From Eutypa lata (taxonomy: Eukaryota > Ascomycota > Sordariomycetes > Xylariales > Diatrypaceae): a stretch of 64,000 nucleotides of DNA. Each line of letters begins with the position of its first letter. Position 1 is the first letter of the stretch. The notes beneath the pieces are model-generated. The model was given only the letters and a program-made list of their open reading frames with translations. It searched no databases and was not told the origin of the DNA. The DNA is taken from the NCBI GenBank assembly GCA_022661535.1, contig JAKULF010000010.1, positions 992,001-1,056,000 of the forward strand. Reading direction: 5' to 3'. Below, one piece after another: positions 33,527 through 44,612 of this stretch. The position numbers were made by a program, and so were the translations under genes.

Positions 33527-35589
33527 ATGTCAGCTGTACCTCCAACCTATGCAGAAGCCGTAGCTATGCATCCAAGTCCATTGGAACCTCCCCCTCCCTT
33601 AACTGTTAAGTTGCAAGTGTGGCACTACACATCTCAAGGGAGAAGCCCCGAGTATAACGAACAACTCGCGAACCTCTTCCGCAATAACAACCTTCAAGAT
33701 TGGGATGTGGTCCCACTGGACGGGGCTGGGGTCACGGGTCTGGACTCCCAGGACCAGTATGTTCCTGTCGAAGTACGTGTGCCTCTCATCTCATCTTTGT
33801 GTACGGGAAACAAAACTAATTGTTTCTAGGTGAAATTTCGCAACCGGACATGGGCCTATAATGACCCAGGAGAACGTCCTCTCTCCGACGTCCGGGAACT
33901 CTTCTATCGAATTGCCCCTGAATTCATATACCGGTTCTTCATCAGGATCGGAAGTGCCCCGCATAACCTGAATATCTTCCCAACCAATGTCCCAGAAGCG
34001 TTTAGGGCTAGATACACTCATGCGGTTATCCTGAATCGGCTCAACATCCGCATGAACGTGTTTGTTGTGCCCAGACCCAGGGCACCCGTGACAAACGAGG
34101 CACTATCTTGGTAAAGTCCACTGTCGTTCCTTTGTTTCCTATGTTCCCCTTTACACCTACTTAGGTATTTGCTAGTTAGAGCGAGACTAAATAGGTATAC
34201 AATATTAGGTTACGCGGTGCCGTCGAAACCGCCGACGATGCCTTAGAAATTTTAGCTCTTATTGAGACTCTTTTCCTCATGAATCATCACGGCGTGTTTC
34301 AAGTTTGGGTGTCATGTGCTCGTTTTTTTAATATTGTCGTCCCAGAATGGCTCCCGGAGCTGCGGGGACTCTTCCAACGGGTACGTGCTATTTTGAAATT
34401 CCGTAGCTCGATTTGTTTTTATTTTCCTTTTGCTTTCCCATTTCCCTTTCTCTCTTCTTCTTATCCGCGTGATGTAAAGCTTGCTCTAACAATAGTCCCA
34501 ACTCGAAGTTATTCAGTCAAAACGAGCAGCAAGAAGCCCCAACACCAAGCCATGTTACGGATATGCAACAAGCATTCAACGACGCTGCCAGGCCCCTGCA
34601 GCAATACATGCATCTCACTAACCGCATGCAAATCAGATTGAGAAAATTGAAGATTCCCTCTGGGACTATGGGAAGGGGATCTCACACTTATGTACACCCA
34701 AGTGGAGAAGTATACACCACCACTGGAGCTCCCTTTGGCCCTGCTCTACTGCGATATCTTTCCTACTTTCTCTATGGGGTTTTTATATTTGGCTCAAAGC
34801 GCTGATAGGAAAACAGACCTCAGCAATCAGGACCTGTACGAGCTCGTGCAGGATTTCCATACTGCGACGCTCCAGTCCTCCGAGGTGGCGCAAAAAACGC
34901 GTCCTTTAGTCAGCCTACTCAAGGAGGGCTATGCTAAAGACGCAAAACGCTATAGAATAGCTCGTAATGCGTCTGGTGCCATCTTTGGTTTGCTCTCGGC
35001 CATGGCTGTATTGGGAATCTGGAACCCTGTTGGCTGGGTCGCATTTGGTGCGTGTGCTTGTGGAGGATTGGTTGGGGCTTACGGAGGGGTTAGAGTGTAT
35101 GGAAGGTTTGATAAAGAAGGGGGAAGAGCTAGCAATAAGGAACGTTCGGTCAAAGCGTGTGAGTCCCCCTTTTCCGTTCGAAAACTGCGCAGGTGCATTG
35201 TTACGTGCTATGTTGCACATGCGTGTATCTGAATCTTGGCTGGATAATAAGCTAGAGTTGGAAGACTAATATGAGCATCCCCAGTCGACCGCGATATCGA
35301 TGCGGTAAACACGCACTTGATGTATGCCCAAGAAGCCGTCGCGCTGGTGTTCTCAGCCCAGATTCTTCAGACACCACTAGACGAGAACTTTCCAGATCAC
35401 AGGAGAAGGGAAATTCTTGCGACTTTGGGTGTTGACGTGGATGGGATAACTGATCCAATGGGTAGTCGGGAGCTGATGCAGGACCGTCTACAGATGTTCC
35501 TTGGGAGCATCACAAGGCTTCGTACGAGCATGGAGCACGTACTTAAAGATTCAAATTTCCCCTTACAGATTTTCGAGGAAGCTGCATAG
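33527..35589 (+). CDS. Unrecognised helical protein with glycine-rich hydrophobic hairpin; frame break inside
   Basis: Exons 33527-33772, 33830-34110, 34209-34380, about 34509-35158 (with a frame problem) and 35285-35589. The N-terminus has a PPTY motif (residues 5-8) and Pro-rich sequence. A globular charged region and helical sequence follow. Exon 4 then encodes coiled-coil-like helices, a continuous hydrophobic Gly/Ala-rich stretch of about 45 residues (about 34969-35103), and a basic segment; exon 5 encodes a final helical domain. Helix, hydrophobic hairpin, helix is the layout of alpha-helical membrane-inserting proteins, including the ClyA/HBL-like group, but I cannot show homology. Within 34620-34690 the frame entering exon 4 does not match the frame leaving it. 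Two single-base losses or an unrecognised intron would explain this. The gene may therefore be degenerate. Confidence 0.55.
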
Positions 35590-36112
35590 GGAGGCCACTG
35601 TGCATGGTGAAATATCGTGATGGTGCCAGCAGGTGGGGTGCAACCGATGGTGGCCTGCAGCGGCAGTAAAAAGGGTAATTGCCAGTAATTATTACAAGAA
35701 CTAGGTAGAAACACGACATCAAGTCCAAGGTGGCATCTCTACATTGAGATCCAATACTCTATTATACCCGGGTACCAACTATGTATAGGGGCGTCTTTTA
35801 CGAAGAGACGTAGATGAAACACAAATATAAGGACAGTTCGGGCACACATACATACACATACGTACACACAAATAAGGGATATATAACGTTATCATATAGC
35901 ACAAAAGTCTACCTGCACCCGGTGGACGGGACGGGGTAAAGACAACAATACCCTATATCCATCCATCCTCCCATTCATGCCAACCCACTCAATAATCGTT
36001 CTCACTCTACCTCCCTCTCTCCCGCTTTGAACGCCTGCTTGTTTTGCTAACACACAATAAGAAGTGCTCACCCCCGGCTCTATTCCACCTAAACGCTCCA
36101 ACACTCCACCTA
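35590..36112. other. intergenic region with CA/TA simple repeat
   Basis: No gene is seen. A CATA/CACA-type microsatellite lies at about 35840-35875. It is the shared 3' flank of two convergent genes. Confidence 0.5.
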
Positions 36113-39100
36113 TTACTTGCTTTCCGCTACCACCTCCTTAGGTTCCTCATTGCTAGATTTAGTCTCGTCTGCTTTAGTTGCGTCTCCCGAGGCGTCGCCA
36201 TTTTTCCCATCTTCGGCTTCGACTTGGTCCGGAGGGGGGTCCTCGACTTTCTTGGTCTTGACAATGGCAAGGAGCTTCTCTCCCGTATCTCCGAAGCCCT
36301 CGATCTTGTTCAATCGGGAGATAAGGAAGTTGATATCCTGCTCCATTCTAATTGTATGATGTTAGTAGGATGGCGACATGACGAGCCGTGAAACCAGCAG
36401 CTCGCGCAGATTGGGATTTTTAGTAGCTTACCGTTGAATGCCAACTTTACCCTCCGGCTGCAGGCCGTCGAGGGCCTGGCCTAGCTGGCTCTTGAAGCCT
36501 TCGAAGACCTGCACCATGATCATCTGGACGGCGCCGTCGGGGAGGTGCTTAGAGAGGACGCGGTGGAGGGTGACGGTCTCCTTGACCAGAGCCTCCATGT
36601 ACAGGTTGACGGCGGCCTCGGTCGGCGTGTCCCAGTCGAGGGCCTTCATGGTCTTGACGTGGGCGACGGCGCGGCCGGTCATGATCTCGACGAACTTGTC
36701 GTAGATGTTGTTCTGGTGCTCCTGGAAGAGGCGGCGGACCTTGTCGAACTCGCCCATGAGGTTCGAGACGGCCGCGTTGTGGACGTTGGGCCCCGTGGCC
36801 GCGTGGCGCCGCACGAACTCGCGCACGTGCGGGATCAGCGTCGCGATGAAGGACAGCGCCTGCGCCGCCAGCGCCAGGTGCCGCGTCGTGATGTTCTTGA
36901 GGCCCGCCGACCGCGTCGCACCCGCCCCCAGAATCAATTGCGTGCACCGCGAGTTGAAGAGCTGCAGGTACGCGATTAGGGAGGTGGAGATGTCCGACGC
37001 CATCGATGGGATGCTCGTTATGAGGTGCAGGAAGTGGCTCATGCCTTCGAGACAGAGGATTGCCGAGTTGGGGAGGATGAAGCTCTCGCCGTCGATGACT
37101 GCGCTCCGGGTCTTCTCCTTGGTGGCTCCGTTGGATTCAGCTCGAGGTCGCCCACTGGCGGCATTTTCTTCCTCGTCAGGATACGGTTCCCAGATCTTAC
37201 TGCCTTCTGACCATGCAGCTGCGTCCCGGGTGCTACATTCCAGAATGCGCTCAAGAAGCGTAGTATCTTTTCCCGCGAAGTCTTTCGCACTCCATTGGTC
37301 AGACTCCATGCTTTGGGCAAGCTGTTGCTTCTCTGTATCGCCGTAAAATTGTATAAAGTCTTTAATATGAGAGTTGACTACGGTTTTCAGCGAGGTCCCG
37401 CTTCGGCCGGAAATTGCTTCACACTCATTGGCAAAATAAAGATTGAGTGTGAAGTACCTGAGGAACCAGACCAATGGTAACCGTGAACTTTGATCTGACC
37501 GCACTCGCAACACCTTGACGATTTTCTCTTGGGCAATATCGACTGATTGACCAAGTAAATTAGCCATGTCCATAGTTAAGTGTATGTCCTCCTGCAGTTC
37601 GCGGTTGGGGCTATCCAATGCTGGAGATTTAATTGGTGGTGGTGATCGCAATCCAGAAGTGAAGTCCGCCGGTTCGCCCATCATACTTGCGACATCGAAC
37701 AAGACCTTTATCTGCGTACTCAATCTCCTTAGTGTTTCTGTGACACTAATATATATATTAATAAGAAGCTCTTCAGCATCGCCTTCATCGAGCGCCCGAA
37801 GATTCCTGGCAAGAATAGAGGACTTTTCTTGCTGTGTTAGGTGGCGGGAGTTTGTGGTAGAAGTAGACCTTAATGAAATGCCGTCGTCATCATTTGAGCT
37901 TGGGAGGGGCTTCCGGACGAGATTCTTTAATTCTCGCAATACAATATCTCGATAAGCAGCTACAGCGACTGTGACATGTTTTGATTGTTGCAATCCGGCT
38001 AGCACCGGCATAAGTTGTGAGCGTAGTTCACTGGTTGAAGCCAAATAAGCAGGGAAGGCAGAAGGTTCTCTGGCGTGTCCCCCACGAGCTCGTATTGCCG
38101 AACTACTCCATCGCAGGAGAACCTCCTGGGTTGAAACGGTAGTCACATGACGTCTCAGATCTCCCAATAGTATACTCAGGAAGTTTGATTCGTATGCTTT
38201 GCCTATACGGACCCGCAAGGTAGTTATATCATCATTGACACCCTCGAGAGCTACAGCCCCCCTGAGATCGCGTAAACAGTGACTCGAGTGAATCAATTTG
38301 TCACCTGGACTTGACGTTATTGTTCTCTCACCAGCAATAAGAGCTTCCAGTGACTCGATGCTGGCTAAAGCTTGTTCGAGCTCTCCCGAGTCTACCTGAG
38401 ACTCGCAGATTGACACACATTCGACTATCGCTTTTAGTTGTTGAACCGCGTCGTTCAGTTGCTGTAGGTTTTCGCGACGCCGCTTCTTCTGAACTATTTC
38501 TAGTCCCGTAGTTGCAATTTCCTGGTCGAGTGCTTCCAGCTCTTTCCGCAGTGTCTTTATCCTATCGACCGATTCAGCGGCTTCGGAATGTAACTCCCTA
38601 AGCGAACCTAGCGCTGTAAAGAAGGTGGTAGAAGCCGTGGAGATGGAAGAGATGAGATGCATCTCGATCGTATCCATATACCACGATAGTTTCTCTTGCA
38701 GAATGGCATTGGTCGCAAGAGTCTTCCGTGGCGCGACGGCAGATCCATTGGCTGCACTCTTGTCTTCGGCGGAACCAGCAGCTGGCCTCACAACTTCTGA
38801 ACGTTCGCTGACAACATCGAATGTACGGGGATTTTCAAGATGGAAGTCTTCGTCGAAATAGACATTAGGGATCGTTGATAATGGCGGCGGGCCTTGCGTA
38901 GTTTTTTTACTGAAATTTGAACTTGACCTCCGTCGTAGTGCAGGACCCTCAAGAGATGTTATAGAGTTAATAGAGCCTGTAGATGCCTTCCTTGACGACG
39001 ATGGGCGGCTGCTAGGCTTTAAACGGGCATTATCCACAGCCAGCTCGTCTACCTTACCATGCCTTTGGAATATGTTGGTATCGCCATCATCCTCGCTCTC

Positions 39101-39523
39101 TTTCACTCTCCGGAGTGTTTCATACAAGGCGCCTACTTGCGACAGATACGGCTTGAATTCAGAGGAATCGACATGGGCGATGTTGGTTAACGTTACAGGT
39201 GGTATGTCTCTTGCAGTCGGTGGTCTGTGGGCGCTTGAGGCAGGCGCAGCTGTATGCGCCACTAGGCCAGTCCGAACTATGGGCGGCTGGAGTAGTGTTG
39301 ATATCGCATTCTGGCTAACTTCGTAGACGGATTGAGATGATCGACCGAATGAAGTATCGAGCTGACCTCCTATTGAATGTATGGAACCGGTGGTAGAGCC
39401 TCGCCTTGCACCCGTAGTTGACGCGACGGAGCCTTGTCGGTGGAATGGGAATTCGGATCGAGAACTGGGAGAAACGGGGGAGAGACTGTCGACGGACATT
39501 CGAGCTCCGGAGTTGGAAAACAT
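36113..39523 (-). CDS. VPS54: VPS54, GARP tethering complex subunit
   Basis: Exons 39523-36432 and 36347-36113 join in phase 2 (CG|A) for 1108 residues. The N-terminal 260 residues are Ser-rich and disordered, apart from the HVDSSEFKPYLSQVGALYE block. A Vps54 N-terminal coiled-coil region follows (LSWYMDTIEMHLISSIS, then heptad-rich RIKTLRKELEALDQEIATTG). The C-terminal helical-rod domain (ITTRHLALAAQALSFIATLI to the end) is typical of Vps54. GARP (Vps51-54) tethers endosome-derived vesicles at the trans-Golgi. The second exon supplies the last 78 residues, starting with a heptad-like MEQDINFLISRLNKIEGFGD, and closes with an acidic tail. It would be missed if only the long ORF were called. 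The 3' part (36430-37000) is conspicuously GC-rich. The gene is divergent from MCM5. Confidence 0.9.
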
Positions 39524-40414
39524 GGTTACTCCAAAGAAGCCGGGTGGCTTATTGACGGGGTTCTCGTGAGGCTACCGGAGAATCATTGCTGTGTTGAAAT
39601 GTAACTGACTGTCTAGGACGCCAGTAGCTAGGGAGGTTGTATGAAAATTGCTCTTGAAGCTCTGGGCCTGTGAGCTATGTAGGTAGGTAGGTAGGTATGT
39701 TAAGTCGATAAATATGTACAAAGTAGGGAGAAGGGCTACGTAAGCTGAAGAGAGACAGACGAGAGACGAATGCGCACTGCTCCTTCGAAGCCAACGATAG
39801 TCTAACCAAATAATCCAATTATCAATTACAAAGACACAAGACTTAACAACAATGGTAACTAGGAATCAAAGAATATCGCTAATAAATGTTTGTCGTCAGG
39901 TACCTTATCGTCGCAAAACTGGCTGTCACGGAATTACCTGAACCTCATGTTGCTCGACCACATACGTAAATTGTCCCGACAGCCGACTAACAGTTAAGGC
40001 GTCCATACTCTAATAGTTGCATTTAACACATGAATATTCATCTAAAGCGGGCCGATGAAGTAAGATAATATCGACGTTGAGTTACGCACAGGCCAGATCG
40101 TGCTTGAAGAAATCACTTTTCGGGCTAATAGGTTTCAAGCTTAGTGGCATGCAACCACTCAAACGCGAAAAAGTCAGAGCGCGTTATGGGCGCGTAGGGG
40201 CGCGTCGATGGTTTTAATTAGCAGGTTAGGCATATGGAGATCTTTTGGTGGGATGCACTCGCACCCACCGCCTAACTAAACTCAAGTTAGCTATCCCCTT
40301 GACAACCATCACCCAACTCTTACAAGTTTTGATATTCGTGATCTGTGAACAATTGTCGCATGAGAGTTGAATTAATAACGTTCAAGTAATCAGTCAATTC
40401 AGTCCCTCCTTAAG
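39524..40414. promoter_or_regulatory. divergent VPS54/MCM5 intergenic region
   Basis: No coding sequence. It contains a (GTAG)n tract at 39679-39697 near the VPS54 side and a cluster of CGCG boxes at 40163-40205 on the MCM5 side. Confidence 0.5.
40163..40205. promoter_or_regulatory. CGCGT/CGCGAAA cluster upstream of MCM5 (MBF/E2F-like sites)
   Basis: One ACGCGAAA (40163-40170, the reverse complement of the E2F/MBF-type TTTCGCGT) is followed by CGCGT at 40180, 40191 and 40201, spaced 11 and 10 bases. MCM genes are G1/S-regulated through MBF-type MCB boxes (ACGCGT) in yeasts. The cluster lies about 210-250 bases before the MCM5 ATG. Function here is inferred from sequence and position. Confidence 0.5.
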
Positions 40415-42782
40415 ATGGATCGTCAATCCGTCTACTCAGTTTCTGTGTTTCAGCCCACTGCCGGAGCCGGTGAGGACACCAGACTGCAAATACAGGAGCA
40501 ACTAGTTACCTTCATCCTCCAGTTCAGACACGACAATATATTTGTCTATAGGTTCGCTATTTCCCTCTTCTTCTAGTTCTCATATCCAACTGGAATATAT
40601 ACTCACCTACTTCGTACAGAGATCAGCTTAAAGAAAATGCCCTCCTGAAAAAGTACTATTGCGATGTCAACGTCACCGACCTCATCAAGTATAATGAGGA
40701 GTTAGCCCATCGCTTGGTCACCGAGCCGGCCGATATAATCCCTCTCGTATGTTCAGCATAATCCGATGCTCCCTCCGCCCGACACAGTCCAATTGACCAC
40801 ATTATAGTTCGAGTCAGCATTGAAGAAATGTACCCACCGCATTATCTTCCCCCACGATGCCCACGCCGTCATCCCTGAGCACCAACTCCTCCTTCACTCT
40901 ACTGCCGAAGATGTCTCAATCCGGAATCTAGATTCTATGACGATTGCAAGATTGGTTAGGGTGCCTGGTATCGTCATTGGAGCTTCTGTCATGTCATCGA
41001 AGGCTACAGAACTACACATACAGTGTCGGAATTGTTTACACAACGATACAGTTTCCATTCTTGGTGGATTTACTGGCGCTACCCTACCACGCCAATGCGG
41101 TCGTCAACGACCAGCTAATGACCCCTCACCGAAGTGTCCCCTCGATCCTTACTTTGTCATTCATGAGAAGTCCCAGTTTGTCGATCAGCAGATCATTAAG
41201 CTACAGGAAGCACCAGACCAGGTTCCTGTTGGAGAGCTTCCTCGACACGTTTTGATCTCCGCCGACAGATATCTCACGAACAGGGTAGTTCCAGGCTCAC
41301 GGTGTACCGTCATGGGAATTTTCTCTATTTATCAGAATAAGGGTTCCAAGAACAATTCGGGCGGCGCTGTTGCAATTAGGACACCGTATCTTAGAGCAGT
41401 GGGCATTCAGACGGATATGGATTCGACGGCAAAGGGCAGTTCTATGTTTTCGGAAGAGGAAGAGCAAGAGTTCATGGAACTTAGCCGAAGACCCGATCTT
41501 TACAATGCCATAGCGGATTCGATCGCTCCATCTATCTACGGAAACCGGGATATCAAGAAGGCTATTCTGTGTCTGCTACTCGGCGGTTCGAAGAAGATTC
41601 TACCAGACGGCATGAAACTTCGAGGTGATATCAATGTTCTCCTTCTTGGTGATCCTGGTACGGCGAAGTCCCAGCTCTTGAAGTTTGTTGAGAAGGTAGC
41701 TCCTATCTCCATCTACACCTCTGGTAAGGGATCATCGGCGGCTGGTCTAACAGCATCGGTACAACGTGACCATTCCACGAGAGAATTCTATTTAGAAGGG
41801 GGTGCAATGGTCCTTGCAGACGGCGGTGTGGTGTGTATCGATGAGTTTGACAAGATGCGCGACGAGGACCGAGTAGCCATCCACGAGGCAATGGAGCAGC
41901 AAACAATCTCGATCGCCAAAGCTGGTATTACTACTATCCTCAATGCCCGAACATCGGTTCTCGCAGCAGCCAACCCCATTTTCGGCCGATATGATGACAT
42001 GAAGACGCCGGGCGAGAACATTGATTTTCAGACCACAATTTTATCCCGTTTCGATATGATCTTCATTGTCAAGGATGAGCACACTCGAGACAAGGACGAA
42101 CGAATTGCCAGGCACGTTATGGGCATTCACATGGGCGGCCGTGGGCTAGAGGAACAAGTTGAAGGCGAGATTCCCGTGGAAAGGATGAAACGGTATCTGA
42201 GCTATTGCAAATCGTAAGTTACTATTACATCATGTTCACCCATAGACTCGGAAAGCACAGCGAGCAATCATACTAACAAACGACCTTAGACGATGCGCAC
42301 CACGCCTCTCACCCGAAGCGGCCGAGAAGCTCTCGTCGCACTTCGTATCAATCCGAAAGCAGGTGCACGCATCGGAGATAGAGGCGAACACACGGTCGAG
42401 CATCCCGATCACAGTGCGGCAGCTGGAGGCCATTGTGCGGATCACGGAGGCGCTGGCGAAGCTGACGTTATCCCCCATGGCGACGGAGCAGCACGTCGAC
42501 GAGGCCATCCGTCTGTTCTTGTGCAGTACCATGGACGCCGTCAACCAGGGCTCGAACCAGGGCTCCCGCGAGCTCAACGAGGAGGTCTCCCGCCTCGAGT
42601 CCGAGCTCAAGCGCCGTCTACCTATTGGTTGGAGTACGAGCCTGGCGTCCCTTCGCCGCGAGATGGTGGAGGGCAAGGGCTACAGCGAACAGAGCCTCAA
42701 TAGAGCGTTGATGATTCTCCAGAGGAGAGATACGATTATGTTTCGCAACCAGGGCTCACAGGTATACCGGAATGGCGCCTAG
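40415..42782 (+). CDS. MCM5: MCM5, replicative helicase subunit
   Basis: Exons 40415-40551, 40620-40746, 40808-42213 and 42290-42782 join in frame for 720 residues, normal for Mcm5. The N-terminus [12 protein letters not shown] is the classic Mcm5 start. The zinc-binding pairs appear as CRNC and a later CGRQR...KC. The AAA+ core has Walker [10 protein letters not shown], Walker [12 protein letters not shown] and the arginine-finger motif [10 protein letters not shown]-terminal winged-helix region ends the protein ([20 protein letters not shown]). Mcm5 is one of six subunits of the Mcm2-7 ring loaded at origins by ORC/Cdc6/Cdt1 and activated in the CMG helicase; with Mcm2 it forms the gate for DNA entry. 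The 3' exon is noticeably GC-rich. CGCGT boxes upstream suggest G1/S transcription. Confidence 0.96.
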
Positions 42783-43349
42783 ATTAGTTCAATATGCAAG
42801 CTGGCTAGGTTACGGTGGCGGATGGTCTATGACTTGGCACTCGTTTGATTGATGATGTGCTTCCTTGCTTTGTCGGCATAAATTCTGGAGTTCAAGGGTC
42901 GGTTGGTACTAGGTCCATATCATGATGTATGAGCTTGGAGTCCAGTATGTAGTTTTCGTAATGCGTATGATCATGTATTCTCTTGAAATCATCTAACCAT
43001 TATCATATATTTCTCACGTGATCCTTTAATTGCTCCCGTTCATTATATCGGTCACTGCAGCTATAGCTAGGCTGTACCGGCTCTTTGATGCATACGACTA
43101 TATCACAAGTCCTGACGGAATATAGAAAAGAGTAATACAATACTAAGTGTCCAGAACATGGTATAATAGACGTGCCTGGGGGTAGTATTCCTAGCCGTCC
43201 ATTGTTGCATTATTTATGCCACTAATCGCTATTCACATTATATCCTAAAATTCGGTTATCAATCGCTTTCAGTCCACGCGTAGATAACGCCTGCTTCAAG
43301 CAATGCGTATCCACCTGTATACGCGTAAGTGCCCATACTTATAGGCAAA
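42783..43349. other. convergent intergenic region
   Basis: AT-rich sequence between the 3' ends of MCM5 and the AIM6-like gene. No gene or RNA was recognised. Confidence 0.5.
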
Positions 43350-44612
43350 TTACCAAACCGACTGCGAAGCCGCATAGAGATCATCCACATTCAAGATATC
43401 CGCGCCCTCTTCCACGAGGATACGCCATATCTTATTCCTTGTACCGACAGGCCAACTCGGGGTCTCCCAGTACCTCGCCTTCAGGCCCCTTCTATGAGCG
43501 CCGCTGATCTGTCCCCGAATCATCCGCATCTGGTCTTCGCTAAGCGCGCCGCGCGAAACGGGACCGATGACATCCCTGAAGCTCGTGCTGGCGTAGAACG
43601 AGTTCGTGTGGTCATAATTGTCGTCAGCACTTTTCCTACCGCGACTCGTGGATGTGCCTCCCTCATCCTCCTCTCCCAAGCTCTCGAGAGGCGCGTCGAA
43701 GAACGCATCCCGATACGTCGAGTTCTGCGTCAGCAGCCCAAACGGCGTGTTTCCCGTGCCCACCACGGTCACCGGACCCCGCGTTACCACTCCGTCCTCA
43801 TAGCGGGTCAGCCACCCGCGTGACCGCAGCGGCTCCAGCTGCTCGATGACGCGGGGCCACGTCGCCGCCCCGTCCGTCTTGACGTCCACCAGGAGTACCA
43901 GGGTCTGCTCGGGGTCGACGTCGAAGACGCCGCGGCGCGTTTCGTGGTAGAAGGGCGTCTGCGGGTTCATGAGAGTCAGTACGTCGACTAGGGGGTCGAC
44001 GTACAGGGACTTAAAGGTCCTGTTCGCAGTCAAGGCTGCGGTGTCGTGACCTACGAGGAGGTCCTCTTCGTCGTCGTCGTCGTTGTCGAAGTGCCACACG
44101 TCTGCCTCGACGCCGATGCAGCCCGCGCGGATGGCGGAGAAGAGCGGCTCCGACCGCCAGTAGTCGTTGTGCGAGTGGCAGGGGATGGGGACTACGTCCC
44201 GCAGGAAATCCGCGGGATATCGGGATAGGTCTCCGTTGCTCCCGGTATTCCCGGAATTTCCGGGGTGTGCAGGGAAGCTGCGTGTGTTGCCAAACGTGCC
44301 GAGAAAGTATATCGCAGCCCTGTACTTTTGTTTAGCGTCGTGTGGTAGGTAGTAGATATTATATCTGCTTTATTGCTCTGGGAGGATTTACACTGTAGCT
44401 GAGATCATTAGGGTTCCGCAGATGAAGCAGATCCCCAATGCTCGTGTCGTTTCTCGTGCTTCCAGCCTTGTTCCGGACGCTCCGGCGGCATCCTCCGGTT
44501 TTGATCCGGCGCCGGAGACGCGGTCTTCCTCGGCCTCGCTCTCCTCGAGCGGCATGTAGTCTTGATTCTGATTCATATTCCAGAGGCTTTGAGATAAACC
44601 GGCGCCAGTCAT
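43350..44612 (-). CDS. AIM6-like protein (PLC/GDPD-like phosphodiesterase fold)
   Basis: Exons 44612-44394 and 44324-43350 join in phase 0 to 397 residues, the length of yeast Aim6. A short acidic N-terminus precedes one membrane segment that spans the splice (ALGICFICGTLMISAT, then YRAAIYFLG). The luminal or extracellular domain starts with the hallmark PIPCHSHNDYWR and continues GCIGVEADVW, the motifs that place the family near PLC-like TIM-barrel phosphodiesterases. Later LVLLVDVKTDG matches a further conserved strand. Yeast Aim6 (altered inheritance of mitochondria) has no defined reaction, so none is claimed. An acidic insert coded by a GAC/GAA microsatellite (near 44061-44085) interrupts the barrel after WHFD. 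A second in-frame ATG at 44576 is an alternative start. Confidence 0.88.

Noticed and set aside
36113..36346. Separate 77-residue gene downstream of VPS54
   Set aside because: It joins in frame to the VPS54 exon across a standard intron and continues its helical pattern.
36545..37346. ORFs of 144 and 213 codons on the plus strand
   Set aside because: Antisense shadows of the VPS54 C-terminal domain.
43329..43823. 164-codon plus-strand ORF
   Set aside because: Antisense to the AIM6-like gene, without recognisable features.
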